The position numbers and the translations under genes are program-made. A model generated the notes under the pieces. The model did no database searches, had not been told where the DNA came from, and saw nothing but the letters and a program-made list of their open reading frames with translations. 64,000 nt of DNA from Muribaculaceae bacterium (GTDB lineage Bacteria > Bacteroidota > Bacteroidia > Bacteroidales > Muribaculaceae), in contig VSPD01000005.1 of NCBI GenBank assembly GCA_009775125.1, positions 1 through 64,000 on the forward strand, written 5' to 3'. The first letter of the stretch is position 1. Every line of letters starts with the position of its first letter. Positions 35,055-44,523 of the stretch are shown in pieces.

Positions 35055-36042
35055 ACTTTCCTACCAGGGGAATGTATTTACCGTAGCCTTCCGCCTCCAT
35101 TTTTGAGAGGGGGACGAAGCGAAGCGCCGCCGAGTTTATGCAATAACGCAGGCCACCGCTTTCGCGCGGGCCGTCGGGGAAGACATGGCCAAGATGAGAA
35201 TCTGTGCCGGCAGCGCGGATTTCGGTACGCACCATATTGTGGCTTGTGTCTTCGTGAGAAGTGACTACATCGGCCGAGACAGGACGCGAGAAAGCGGGCC
35301 ATCCGCATCCCGACTCGAATTTGTCGGACGACACAAACAGCGGTTCGCCCGAAATGATGTCGACATATATGCCCGGTTCGAAATTATCCCAATATTCGTT
35401 GCGGAACGGCGGCTCTGTGGCTCCGTGGCGCGTCACGGCATATTGCATGGGCGTGAGACGGCCGCGCAAGTCTGAGCTGTCGGCCTCGGAGGCAGTCATG
35501 GCTTCTGTCACCGACTTGGGAATATAGTCGCGGGCCTCGGCAAAAAGCGCGGGGTTTACGTGACAATATCCTCCGGGGTTTTTCAGCAGATAATCCTGAT
35601 GATACTCCTCGGCGGGATAAAAATTGGCAAGCGGAAGCACTTCTATCATAATCTCGCGGTCGGCCTCCATCTGCTTGCGACCGATGAAATCCTCGGCCAC
35701 CTGCCCCGACACAGGGTCGGTATAATAAATGCCCGTGCGGTACTGCGTGCCCCGGTCACCGCCCTGACGGTTGAGCGAGTACGGGTCGACCGACTTCCAG
35801 TAAAAATCCAGAATCTCCGGCAGCGAAATCACGTCGGCGTCGTAAGTTACCTTCACAGCCTCCGCGGCATCTGTCGCGCCTGTGCACACTTGCTTGTAAG
35901 AGGGCGAGGGCACTGCGGAATTGGCATATCCCGTTTGGGTGCCGATCACGCCGGGCAGCGACGTGAAAAGACGCTGAGTGCCCCAAAAACAGCCTCCGGC
36001 CAGATATATAACTGCGGCCGTGGCCACCAAATGCTTTTCCAT
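35053..36042 (-). CDS. msrAB: Bifunctional methionine sulfoxide reductase MsrA/MsrB
   Basis: A 329-aa fusion repairing both methionine sulfoxide epimers. The MsrA part carries the catalytic GGCFWG near residue 18; the MsrB part from about 200 has [16 protein letters not shown] and the catalytic [11 protein letters not shown]. One zinc-binding CxxC pair typical of many MsrB proteins is not evident. The N-terminus could be a weak signal or just the MsrA start. The TAG stop lies inside a REP unit, so the last codons derive partly from repeat sequence. Confidence 0.93.
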   Translation of the reverse strand: MEKHLVATAAVIYLAGGCFWGTQRLFTSLPGVIGTQTGYANSAVPSPSYKQVCTGATDAAEAVKVTYDADVISLPEILDFYWKSVDPYSLNRQGGDRGTQYRTGIYYTDPVSGQVAEDFIGRKQMEADREIMIEVLPLANFYPAEEYHQDYLLKNPGGYCHVNPALFAEARDYIPKSVTEAMTASEADSSDLRGRLTPMQYAVTRHGATEPPFRNEYWDNFEPGIYVDIISGEPLFVSSDKFESGCGWPAFSRPVSADVVTSHEDTSHNMVRTEIRAAGTDSHLGHVFPDGPRESGGLRYCINSAALRFVPLSKMEAEGYGKYIPLVGK

Positions 36043-36058
36043 AATCTTTATTTTTTTA

Positions 36059-36066
36059 CAAATATA
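36059..36066 (-). promoter_or_regulatory. Bacteroidales -7 box for msrAB
   Basis: The minus strand reads TATATTTG, a TAnnTTTG match, 16 bp upstream of the msrAB start codon. The -33 element is weak. Confidence 0.45.
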
Positions 36067-36140
36067 ACAATTATTTTGAATGTCGGAGCGACATTTCGCC
36101 CGAGTTTTGTGTTAATATGTCATCAATAACAAAATTTATT

Positions 36141-37613
36141 ATGGAGAATACAAACACGATATATGGACGATTCCGACAACAAACAGAAACCAATCCCGAT
36201 GCCCCGGCCGTGATCGAAGGCCGGCGGCGATACACCTACTCCGAACTCGACAGCATGGCCGGGCGCATCGCGGCTATGCTCCCGCCCGACGCCAGATATA
36301 TAGGCGTGGTGATGGAGCATGGCGTGCTTATGATAGCATCGCTGCTGGCCGTGCTGAAATCGGGAGCGGCATATGTGCCGGTCGAACCGTCGTTTCCGCG
36401 CGAGCGCATACGTTTTATCATGGACGAGTGCAAAGTGAACCTTGTGCTTGCCAACAGCCGTTACCGCCGGATGCTGAAAGGTTTGCCCGTGCTTGCCTTA
36501 GACTCGGCGCCAAAAGGGGATGCGCCACATTCCGAAGATAAATCGCGGGCCGCCGACCCGGCCTATGTGCTCTACACGTCGGGGTCGACAGGGCTGCCCA
36601 AGGGCGTAGTAGCCACAAATGCCAATGTGTGCCACTATGCCGATGCCTTCCGCAACGAGTTCGGTATCGGCCGCGGCGACCGTATGCTGCAATACTCGGT
36701 GTGCACATTCGATATTTTTGTAGAAGAGGTGTTTGCCACCCTGCTGTCGGGAGCCGCGCTCGCCATCCCCGACAAAAAGACAAGAGACAATATCGGCGCG
36801 CTGATGCAATTTGTAGCCGACAACAATGTTACAATAATAAGCGGATTCCCTTATCTGCTGCTTGAAATGAACCATCTCGACAGCATCCCGCAGTCGTTGC
36901 GGCTTCTGATAAGCGGCGGCGACGTGTTGCGCGCCGGCTATATCGACCGACTGCTCCCGCATGTGGAGATTTACAATACCTACGGCCCGTCGGAGACGAC
37001 AGTATGCGCAAGCTACTACCGCTGCAACGGCACCCACGCGCTTGCCGACGGCACTTACCCGATCGGCAAGGCCGTGAAAGGCGTTAAAATAGAGATACGC
37101 GACAGCGACATGAACCCCGTGGCCAACGGCACTCCCGGAGAAATCTGCATAAGCGGCAACGGCGTGACACTCGGATACATCGGCGACCGCGAGATAGAAA
37201 ACCGCGCTTTTGTAACAGAAGAAGGCGGACGGCGAATCTACCGCAGCGGCGACCTGGGCACGATGCTTGCCGACGGCACCGTGCTGTTTCACCACCGCAT
37301 CGACTCGCAAGTGATGATTATGGGACGGCGCGTCGAGACATGCGAGGTGGAAAACGTGCTGTGCCGATGCCCCGAAGTGGAAAGCGGCGTGGTGCGGTCG
37401 GGCACCGACAGCCGCGGACTGGCTTATCTTGTAGCGTATCTTGTGCCGGGACACAAATGCAAATTCAGCCTTGCCCGCATAAAGGAACGGATGCGGAAAT
37501 TTCTCCCCGACTATATGTTGCCGGAATTTTTCATACCTTTGCAATCGATTCCGCTCACCCCCAACGGCAAAGTTGACACCCGCGCGCTGCCACCGACAAA
37601 GAAAATATTATGA
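36141..37613 (+). CDS. Stand-alone NRPS-type amino acid adenylation domain
   Basis: A 490-aa AMP-forming enzyme with the amino-acid adenylation cores: YTSGSTGLPKG (A3), CTFDIFVEE (A4), NTYGPSETT (A5), YRSGDLG (A7), HRIDSQVMIMGRRVE (A8) and the A10 lysine in LTPNGKVD. The Asp in FDIF corresponds to the residue that grips the alpha-amino group in NRPS A domains. There is no carrier or condensation domain. The stop overlaps a GNAT gene by 4 bp. A second in-frame ATG at 36117 is possible. Substrate and acceptor are unknown. Confidence 0.85.
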   Translation: MENTNTIYGRFRQQTETNPDAPAVIEGRRRYTYSELDSMAGRIAAMLPPDARYIGVVMEHGVLMIASLLAVLKSGAAYVPVEPSFPRERIRFIMDECKVNLVLANSRYRRMLKGLPVLALDSAPKGDAPHSEDKSRAADPAYVLYTSGSTGLPKGVVATNANVCHYADAFRNEFGIGRGDRMLQYSVCTFDIFVEEVFATLLSGAALAIPDKKTRDNIGALMQFVADNNVTIISGFPYLLLEMNHLDSIPQSLRLLISGGDVLRAGYIDRLLPHVEIYNTYGPSETTVCASYYRCNGTHALADGTYPIGKAVKGVKIEIRDSDMNPVANGTPGEICISGNGVTLGYIGDREIENRAFVTEEGGRRIYRSGDLGTMLADGTVLFHHRIDSQVMIMGRRVETCEVENVLCRCPEVESGVVRSGTDSRGLAYLVAYLVPGHKCKFSLARIKERMRKFLPDYMLPEFFIPLQSIPLTPNGKVDTRALPPTKKIL

Positions 37614-38080
37614 CAACGGGCCACATCTCAATATATCGGGCCACATCGGCCGACATCGACATGCTCATGCGCTGGCGCATGACAGTACTCGCGGAGGTGT
37701 TTTCCGGCAACCCCGGCAACGACTCCGAAGCACTTGCCGAGGCAAACCAGGACTATTACCTTCGCGCGCTCGCCGACGGCTCCCACGTTGCGGTGTTTGC
37801 CCGCATCGGCGACATCACGGCCGGTTGCGGAGGCGTGTGCTTCCAAAGAGAGATGCCCTCGCCCGACAATCCCTCGGGCATCGACGCATACCTGATGAAT
37901 ATATATGTCGACCCGAAATATCGCCGCAATGGGGTGGCTCGCGCCATTGTGACCCAACTTGTAGAAACAGCCCTGGACAAAGGCGCTGGAAAAATATATC
38001 TCGAAACATCGGAATGCGGCCGCAAGCTATATGCCGGCATGGGATTCGGCAAACTTGAAGAAATGATGATATTGAAATGA
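37610..38080 (+). CDS. GNAT family N-acetyltransferase
   Basis: A 156-aa acyltransferase. The acetyl-CoA site is visible as IYVDPKYRRNGVARAIV (motif A), with the C-terminal GRKLYAGMGF block. It is overlapped by 4 bp on both sides (ATGA with the adenylation gene and with the esterase gene), so the three should be one translationally coupled operon. In this setting it may acylate an amine or act on an aminoacyl intermediate; that is inference. Confidence 0.85.
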   Translation: MTTGHISIYRATSADIDMLMRWRMTVLAEVFSGNPGNDSEALAEANQDYYLRALADGSHVAVFARIGDITAGCGGVCFQREMPSPDNPSGIDAYLMNIYVDPKYRRNGVARAIVTQLVETALDKGAGKIYLETSECGRKLYAGMGFGKLEEMMILK

Positions 38081-38736
38081 TTGAGAAAACAGACATCGGG
38101 AATCTGCGCTGCATCGTGGCACGATGTGCCTCGGAGCATATATGCTACATTCTGTCGCCCATGGAGCCGGACTCCCGGCAAGTGGAGCTGTGGAGCCGTG
38201 AATATGGCATCACGTTGGCTGTAATCACCGGCATGGACTGGGACAACGACCTCACGCCCTGGCCGGCGCAGAATGTGCCGCCATCCGACCCTCCCTTCGA
38301 GGGACATGCCGCCGAGTTCCTCCAACGGCTCGAAACAGATGTTATTCCGGCCATAGAGGGCGACGGCCGATACACGCGCACCCTGTGCGGCATATCCCTT
38401 TCGGGGCTGTTCACGCTTTGGGCGTGGATGCAAACAGACACATTTGCCAATATCGGCAGCCTTTCGGGGTCGTTCTGGTACGAAGGATTCATGCCTTGGC
38501 TCGAAGCCAACGCCCGCGCCAAGGCCGGACGCGCCTACTTCTCGCTCGGCACAAAAGAAGGCGGGCCGCGCGGGCCGAAGCCGTTCAGCCGTATTCAGGA
38601 GCAGACCCGCGAGACAGTGACCATACTCAAATCCAAAGGCATCGCCTGCACATTCGTCCCCGTTCCGGGCACACATTTCGCACCGGCCGCCCCCCGCATC
38701 GAGAAGATGCTCGATTGGCTTGCCGAGGCAAGATAA
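38077..38736 (+). CDS. Putative esterase, alpha/beta hydrolase (IroE/Fes-like)
   Basis: A 219-aa cytoplasmic alpha/beta hydrolase of the esterase D type. The nucleophile elbow is CGISLSGLF, followed by SLSGSFWYEGF as in enterochelin-esterase relatives, and a C-terminal His in VPGTHFAP. No signal peptide. It ends the adenylation-GNAT-esterase operon; a role in releasing or trimming the product is possible. The substrate is not determinable. Confidence 0.75.
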   Translation: MIEKTDIGNLRCIVARCASEHICYILSPMEPDSRQVELWSREYGITLAVITGMDWDNDLTPWPAQNVPPSDPPFEGHAAEFLQRLETDVIPAIEGDGRYTRTLCGISLSGLFTLWAWMQTDTFANIGSLSGSFWYEGFMPWLEANARAKAGRAYFSLGTKEGGPRGPKPFSRIQEQTRETVTILKSKGIACTFVPVPGTHFAPAAPRIEKMLDWLAEAR

Positions 38737-38759
38737 ATCTTTTTTCTGTTAAAATATCT

Positions 38760-38799
38760 TAAAACCCATCTGTGCCATTAGTGGCATGGGTGGGTTTTG
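38760..38799 (+). terminator. Hairpin after the adenylation operon, probable terminator
   Basis: AAAACCCA pairs with TGGGTTTT around an inner TGCCA/TGGCA stem, just after the esterase stop. A long T tract is missing on the plus strand except TTTT within the stem. Confidence 0.5.
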
Positions 38800-38875
38800 G
38801 CTGTGTTAAGTTCAGTTTAACCCAAAAATCGTTAAAAAGCGCGGTTTTCGGCCGCAACATAACCAGCCAAAATCC

Positions 38876-39454
38876 ATGAAAAAACTGACCGACGCCGAAT
38901 TTGGCAAATGCTTCGAAGCCTTGTTCAAGGCTTACTCCGGACGCATTTACAACTATGTGCTGCACCTGTCGGGTGGCGACAGATACAAGGCCGAGGAGGT
39001 GACACAGATAGCTTTCATGAAGTTGTGGACCAAACGTGATGAAATCACCGACATGGAATCGATGCAGTCGCTTATGTATGTGATAGCGCGCAACACCTTC
39101 CTCAACATCATAGAGCATGAAGCGGTAGAATACTCATATTTCAACTATATATTAAAAAATCAAAAGAGCCACGACAATGTAACCGAGGAAACCGTCGACT
39201 ACAATTTCCTTATGGGCTACATCCTCAAAATCGTGGAAGAATTGCCGCCCGTGCGGCGCACAGTCTTCCGCAAGCACCGCGACGAGCATCTCACATATCG
39301 CCAGATTGCCGACGAACTTGGCATTTCTGTCAACACCGTGGAAATACACATGATGCTTGCCCTGCGCTATATCCGCGAACAGTTGCGCAGCCGCTACAAT
39401 ATATTGACCACGCTGTGCCTTTTGTTTGCAAATATTGTCTCACCGCTATTTTGA
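38876..39454 (+). CDS. ECF sigma factor of the SusCD locus
   Basis: A 192-aa sigma-70 family protein of the Bacteroidetes ECF type. Region 2 includes YNYVLHLSGGDRYKAEEVTQIAFMKLW; region 4 has YRQIADELGISVNTVEIHMMLALRYIRE, a helix-turn-helix for -35 binding. A hydrophobic C-terminal tail is unusual in length. It is followed 14 bp later by a FecR-type anti-sigma gene and then the SusC gene, the standard trans-envelope signalling set. Confidence 0.92.
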   Translation: MKKLTDAEFGKCFEALFKAYSGRIYNYVLHLSGGDRYKAEEVTQIAFMKLWTKRDEITDMESMQSLMYVIARNTFLNIIEHEAVEYSYFNYILKNQKSHDNVTEETVDYNFLMGYILKIVEELPPVRRTVFRKHRDEHLTYRQIADELGISVNTVEIHMMLALRYIREQLRSRYNILTTLCLLFANIVSPLF

Positions 39455-39468
39455 TACCGACTGCCGCT

Positions 39469-40446
39469 ATGGATGACATGAAACAATTGATCGAGAAATA
39501 CCTGCGGGGCGATGCCACGCTTCAAGAGCGCGAACTGATCAAGTCGTGGTACGAAATAGACCCTGCTTTCGGCGAATGGTGGGAACAGGAGCTCCGCAAC
39601 TCCGGCATGGCCATGGACGACGACGTGCAGCAGCGCATTTACGCCTCCATTATCCACAAGCATTGCGAGGATGCGGCACCGATGGAAAAAACGCCCCGGA
39701 ACAGGGCTTTTTTCCTGTCGCTGGCGGCGGCAATATCTGCGGCGGCAATAGCCGTAGGCGCCACCTTGTCGATTACCCGAAACGACGTGCCCGCCACACA
39801 GCCTATGCTGCTTGCCACCGAGGCCGGCAACCGCTCGGAGATAACGCTTCCCGACGGGTCGGTGGTGACGCTCAATGCCTGCTCCACTTTGGGCTATGAA
39901 TACGACAGCGCGCTCGGACAACGTGTGGCGCACATCGACGGCGAGGCCTATTTTGAGATAGCGGCTGACAAAGAACATCCGTTTATCGTTGTGGCCGATG
40001 AGGTGAAAGTGCATTGCGTGGGCACAGAGTTTAACGTGCGCGCTTATGCCGACGACGAATTTGTGGACGTGACTCTTAGCGACGGCCTTGTGACAGTGGC
40101 ATCGAAATACACCACGCACAAACTGCAACCCGGCATGAAGGCTACATATAATAAAGTGACCGGACAGCTTCGCAAGAGCCGTGTCTCGCCGGAACACTAC
40201 AATGCGTGGACCCACGGCCAGCTCCGCTTCAACGATGAGCCTCTCGACAACATAGCGCGCGCCATCTCGCGCACCTACGGCGTGAAAGTGGTAATTGAGA
40301 CTCCGGGGCTTGGCTCGCAACACTATACAGGCACACTTGCGCGAGGGTCGATCGACTCTGCCTTGGCCACCCTTGTCTCGGCCTCCGACCTCAATTGCCG
40401 CTACCTGCCCGACGAAAGCGTGGTGTATATAACGACCAACGACTAA
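39469..40446 (+). CDS. FecR-family anti-sigma factor
   Basis: A 325-aa inner-membrane anti-sigma factor. Cytoplasmic residues 1-78 begin MKQLIEKYLRGDATLQE; a membrane helix spans about 79-98 (FFLSLAAAISAAAIAVG). The periplasmic FecR domain (LPDGSVVTLNACSTLGYE, GEAYFEIA, VGTEFNVRAY) is followed by a DUF4974/STN-like end (LRFNDEPLDNIARAISRTYGVKV). It should receive the signal from the STN domain of the SusC protein. ATG 39469 gives MDDMKQL. Confidence 0.92.
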   Translation: MDDMKQLIEKYLRGDATLQERELIKSWYEIDPAFGEWWEQELRNSGMAMDDDVQQRIYASIIHKHCEDAAPMEKTPRNRAFFLSLAAAISAAAIAVGATLSITRNDVPATQPMLLATEAGNRSEITLPDGSVVTLNACSTLGYEYDSALGQRVAHIDGEAYFEIAADKEHPFIVVADEVKVHCVGTEFNVRAYADDEFVDVTLSDGLVTVASKYTTHKLQPGMKATYNKVTGQLRKSRVSPEHYNAWTHGQLRFNDEPLDNIARAISRTYGVKVVIETPGLGSQHYTGTLARGSIDSALATLVSASDLNCRYLPDESVVYITTND

Positions 40447-40500
40447 TCGAACATTCGACTATTCGAATTTTCGAACAATCGAACAATCGAGTATTCCATA
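40447..40500. repeat. TCGAACAATCGA-type short repeat spacer
   Basis: TCGAACATTCGACTATTCGA, then TTTTCGAACAATCGAACAAT and TCGAGTATTC form a degenerate 9-bp repeat between FecR and the small lipoprotein gene. Confidence 0.55.
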
Positions 40501-40523
40501 ATTCTAATCTAATAATAACTCTT

Positions 40524-40961
40524 ATGACAAAATCCAAGTACCTGACAATGCTGCTCATGGTGGCGGTGATTCTCGGATTTACGGGATGCAGCGACGATGA
40601 CGAGCCTCAAATGCCTCAATTCGGAGCCATAACGATAAGTCCGGAAAAAGACGTGTACCAAGTGGGCGATGAAGTGGTATGCACCATTACGATGACATCG
40701 GAGGCCGGCCCCGAGATGAAAAAAGCGACATGGTGGTGGTATGCTTCGTGGTGGTTTTCCAATCCTGAGCTCACTGCCGATTTCAGCGAGTTCAACGATG
40801 GTAAATGCGTGTCGTCGCCCATCACGCTCACCGAGGCCGGCGACGTAAACCTTTATTTCTTCGGCCGCGTCGAGTTTCCGAATTTCGACTGGCGCAAAGT
40901 GGAGATAGCCAAAACAGTGAAAGTGGCCGAAACGCCGCAAGCGTCTTCAACTATCGAATAA
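40524..40961 (+). CDS. Small lipoprotein between FecR and SusC, unknown
   Basis: A 145-aa lipoprotein (FTGCSDDDE, Cys about residue 22, then acidic residues as in Bacteroidetes lipoprotein export signals, which would place it on the cell surface). The body looks like a single beta-sandwich of the PKD/Ig sort: ISPEKDVYQVGDEVVCTITM, a Trp-rich ATWWWYASWWFSN, and DVNLYFFGRV. It is not a recognised Sus protein. Its location between the regulator and susC genes suggests it is surface-exposed and part of the same uptake system, perhaps ligand-binding. Confidence 0.7.
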   Translation: MTKSKYLTMLLMVAVILGFTGCSDDDEPQMPQFGAITISPEKDVYQVGDEVVCTITMTSEAGPEMKKATWWWYASWWFSNPELTADFSEFNDGKCVSSPITLTEAGDVNLYFFGRVEFPNFDWRKVEIAKTVKVAETPQASSTIE

Positions 40962-40979
40962 TCAACCAATCAACAGTCT

Positions 40980-43900
40980 ATGCACACCAATCACAACCAA
41001 ATGCTCCGTCGCTCTGTGGCGGCCATGGCCGCCGCCGTGTTCTCCCTGTCGGCCCTTGCCTCGGGGATAACAGTGAAAATTTCGCGGCAGCCCTTGAACC
41101 GCGCCCTCGAGGAGATTGAAAAAGTGTCGGATGTGAGATTCTTCTACGAATCGTCGCTTCCGCAGCTTGCCACCGAGGTGTCGGGCAATTTCAAAGACGC
41201 CTCCGTAGAGGAAGCGCTCCGAGCCCTGCTCAAAGGCACCGATTTGAGCTACACGCTGAAAGATAACGGAGCCACTGTGGTGCTACACAAGAAAGACGCA
41301 CCAAAAAACGAAGTGGCCGCACACTCGCCCGCCGGTTTCAGGGTAAGCGGCACAATCAATGACAGCCAGGGCGAACCCCTTGTGGGCGCCACCGTACGCA
41401 ACACGACAACCGGCAAGGCCGTGGTGACCGATTTCGACGGCAACTACGCGCTGGGCGACGTACACAAAGGCGACAAAATCGAAGTGACATATATCGGCTT
41501 CGCACCCAAGACCTTCACGGCCAACGGCGCGAAGACCGGCTACGAGATAGTGCTCACCGAAACATCCACGGCTCTTAACGACGTGGTGGTAGTGGGCTAT
41601 GGCACACAGAAAAAAGTAAACCTCACCGGCGCGGTGTCGGTGGTGAAAGCCGAAGACATAGGCGGACGCCCCACATCTAACGCCGCCACCGCCCTGCTCG
41701 GCGCCGACCCCTCGCTTAACCTCACGATGGGCTCCGGCGGCCCCAATGCCGGCTACAATATCGACATACGCGGCGTTGCCTCCATCAACGGCGGCTCGCC
41801 CCTGATTCTTGTCGACGGCATCGAGATGAGCCTCACGCGTGTCAACGCCAACGACATCGAGTCGGTGTCGATTCTCAAAGACGCGTCGGCCGCCGCAATC
41901 TATGGCGCGAAGGCATCGTCGGGCGTAGTGCTCGTCACCACCAAGCAGGGCGCCAACGAGCAGAAAGCCAAGGTGAGCGTCGACATCAAAGCCGGATGGA
42001 AAACTCCGACAGCGTCGACCGACTTCCTCACATCCGGTTTCTGGTCGGTGCAAATCAACGATATGTTTATGTACGAGCATGGCGGCTTCGGCTTCACCAC
42101 CTACACCGATGCCGACTATGCCGAGCTGTGGATGCGCCTTGGCGAAAGCTCTGAGAATCCCGAGCGCCCCTGGACCGTGGTGCAGAACGACAAATCGTAT
42201 AAATACTACGCCAACTTCGACTGGTACAACCACTATTTCAAGAAAACGCGCCCCATGCAGGAATATAACATTTCGATAACGGGCGGTTCGAAGAAGGTAA
42301 ACTATTTCGTATCGGGACGTTTCTATCAGGAAGACGGCATGTTCCGCCAGCACAACGACCGGTTCAAATCGTTTTCGACACGCGCCAAACTCAACGTGCA
42401 GATTACCGACTGGCTGCGCTACGGCGTGAACTCGTCGCTATTCTCGTCGGACTATTTCTATCCCGGCGGCAACGATATAGCATGGACTTTCAAGGCTATC
42501 GGCCTCCACTCCCTGCCTTACATCCCGTCGACCAACCCCGATGGCTCATCGGTCTACCTCAACCAGTATAATTACAACGGGGCTGTTTCGGTGGGCAACG
42601 GTTGCAACGCCGTACTCAACCAAGACAAACATTCCAACAATGAGCGAAACCGCGAATTTGTGTTCAAGCACAATATCGAAATCGAGCCGATAAAAGGCTG
42701 GACCATCAATGCCGACTATTCCTATGTCTACCGCACATATGAGTTCGACTCACGCCGTGTGCCCGTGTCGTTTGGCCAGTATGAGGGCATAGTGTCGTGG
42801 ATGGACCCGTCGCAACAGGTAATGGCCCGCGACCAATATGCACGCCGCTTGACCCGTGTATCGCGCCACACCTACAATGTGTTCTCGACATGGGCGCCTT
42901 CGTTCGGCGACAACAACATCAAAATCATGGCCGGCATGAACGGCGAGATATTCCACCAGAACTCGTTGAAGGCCACTCGCCTCGACCTGCTTTCTACGGA
43001 GCTGAACTCGTTTAATCTCGCCACCGGCGAAGTGACCGAACTTGTCGAGGATATCTACAACTCCAACACCCGCGGTTTCTTCGGCCGTGTTAACTACGAC
43101 TACGACGGCAAATATCTCATCGAAGTGTCGGGACGCTACGACGGCTCGTCGCGTTTCGCCAAAAACCATCGCTGGGGCTTCTTCCCCTCGGCATCGGCAG
43201 GCTGGCGCATGAGCCAGGAGAAATTCTGGGAACCGATGCGCGACTGGTTCAACAATGCCAAGCTCCGCCTGTCGGTGGGTACGCTCGGCAACCAGCAAGT
43301 CGGCTACTACGACTATATCCAGACCATCAACTCGGCACTCAAAAACACCGGCACCACCCTCGACGGCAAGACGCAACTGCCATATGCCACCGAGTCGTCG
43401 CCCGTGGCGTCTGACCTGACATGGGAGAAAGTGACAACCTACGACCTTGGCCTCGACCTGTCGTTCTTCAACTCGCGCCTCAACTTCACCGGCGACCTCT
43501 ATATCCGCGACACCAAGGACATGCTCGCCAACGGCGCGTCGCTCCCGGCTGTGTACGGAGCTTCCGTGCCTCGCTCCAACTGCGCCGACCTGCGCACCAA
43601 GGGCTATGAGCTGGCTCTTTCGTGGACCGACGACGTGGCAGTGCTCGGCAGCCCGCTTCGCTACTCCGTCGGCTTCGGCCTTGGCGACTACACGTCGAAA
43701 ATCACCAGATACGACAACCCGACCAAACTGCTCAATGACCACTATGTTGGCGAGACCCTCGGCGAAATATGGGGCTACCATATCGACGGCCTCTTCCCCG
43801 ACGACGCCACTGCCGCAGCCTACGATGTGGACCAGACATCGGTAAACTCCGACATCATGGCCGTGGGCCCGTCGAAAGGCCTGCACGGGGGCGACATGAA

Positions 43901-44501
43901 ATATGCCGACCTCGACGGCGACAAAGTGATTTCCATCGGCGAGAACACTGCCGACAATCCCGGCGACCGCCGCATCATAGGCAACAACCGTCCGCGCTAC
44001 AATTACAACTTCCGCCTCTCGGCCGAGTGGAAAGGCTTCGACGTGTCGGCTTTCTTCCAAGGCATCGGCCGCCGCGACTGGTATCCTGACACCGAGGCCA
44101 CCACATTCTGGGGCCCGTACTCACGCCCTTACGAATCCTTCATCGAAAAGGACTTCCTCTCGCAGGTATGGACCGAGGACAACCCCAACGGCTACTTCCC
44201 GCGCTGGCGCGGCTACGAAGCTCTCGGAGCCACCAACCAGCTTGGCCCGGTCAACGACCGCTATATCCAAAACCTTGCCTACCTGCGTCTGAAAAATCTC
44301 ACCGTGGGCTACAAGATTCCGGTGCTGAAAAAGTATATCGAGGAAGTGCGCGTCTACTTCTCGGGCGAGAACCTGTTCTATTGGTCGCCATTCAAGAAAC
44401 ACTGCAAGTCGATCGACCCGGAGACTGCCGCGACAGTAAGCAACGGCAAGAACTACGGCTTTGCCAAGACCTGCACCTTCGGCCTCAATGTAGTATTCTA
44501 A
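40980..44501 (+). CDS. SusC/RagA-family TonB-dependent outer membrane receptor with STN domain
   Basis: An 1173-aa outer membrane transporter. After a signal peptide, residues about 30-105 form an STN signalling domain (ITVKISRQPLNRALEEIEKV). About 115-200 is a CarboxypepD_reg-like domain (SGTINDSQGEPLVGATV). The TonB plug begins near GYGTQKKVNLTGAVSVV and has RGVASINGGSPLILVDG. The rest is the 22-strand barrel, ending in Phe. STN means it can signal through the FecR/ECF pair encoded upstream. It pairs with the SusD gene 22 bp downstream. Confidence 0.96.
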   Translation: MHTNHNQMLRRSVAAMAAAVFSLSALASGITVKISRQPLNRALEEIEKVSDVRFFYESSLPQLATEVSGNFKDASVEEALRALLKGTDLSYTLKDNGATVVLHKKDAPKNEVAAHSPAGFRVSGTINDSQGEPLVGATVRNTTTGKAVVTDFDGNYALGDVHKGDKIEVTYIGFAPKTFTANGAKTGYEIVLTETSTALNDVVVVGYGTQKKVNLTGAVSVVKAEDIGGRPTSNAATALLGADPSLNLTMGSGGPNAGYNIDIRGVASINGGSPLILVDGIEMSLTRVNANDIESVSILKDASAAAIYGAKASSGVVLVTTKQGANEQKAKVSVDIKAGWKTPTASTDFLTSGFWSVQINDMFMYEHGGFGFTTYTDADYAELWMRLGESSENPERPWTVVQNDKSYKYYANFDWYNHYFKKTRPMQEYNISITGGSKKVNYFVSGRFYQEDGMFRQHNDRFKSFSTRAKLNVQITDWLRYGVNSSLFSSDYFYPGGNDIAWTFKAIGLHSLPYIPSTNPDGSSVYLNQYNYNGAVSVGNGCNAVLNQDKHSNNERNREFVFKHNIEIEPIKGWTINADYSYVYRTYEFDSRRVPVSFGQYEGIVSWMDPSQQVMARDQYARRLTRVSRHTYNVFSTWAPSFGDNNIKIMAGMNGEIFHQNSLKATRLDLLSTELNSFNLATGEVTELVEDIYNSNTRGFFGRVNYDYDGKYLIEVSGRYDGSSRFAKNHRWGFFPSASAGWRMSQEKFWEPMRDWFNNAKLRLSVGTLGNQQVGYYDYIQTINSALKNTGTTLDGKTQLPYATESSPVASDLTWEKVTTYDLGLDLSFFNSRLNFTGDLYIRDTKDMLANGASLPAVYGASVPRSNCADLRTKGYELALSWTDDVAVLGSPLRYSVGFGLGDYTSKITRYDNPTKLLNDHYVGETLGEIWGYHIDGLFPDDATAAAYDVDQTSVNSDIMAVGPSKGLHGGDMKYADLDGDKVISIGENTADNPGDRRIIGNNRPRYNYNFRLSAEWKGFDVSAFFQGIGRRDWYPDTEATTFWGPYSRPYESFIEKDFLSQVWTEDNPNGYFPRWRGYEALGATNQLGPVNDRYIQNLAYLRLKNLTVGYKIPVLKKYIEEVRVYFSGENLFYWSPFKKHCKSIDPETAATVSNGKNYGFAKTCTFGLNVVF

Positions 44502-44523
44502 CACCTCCCTCACACATTTAAAG

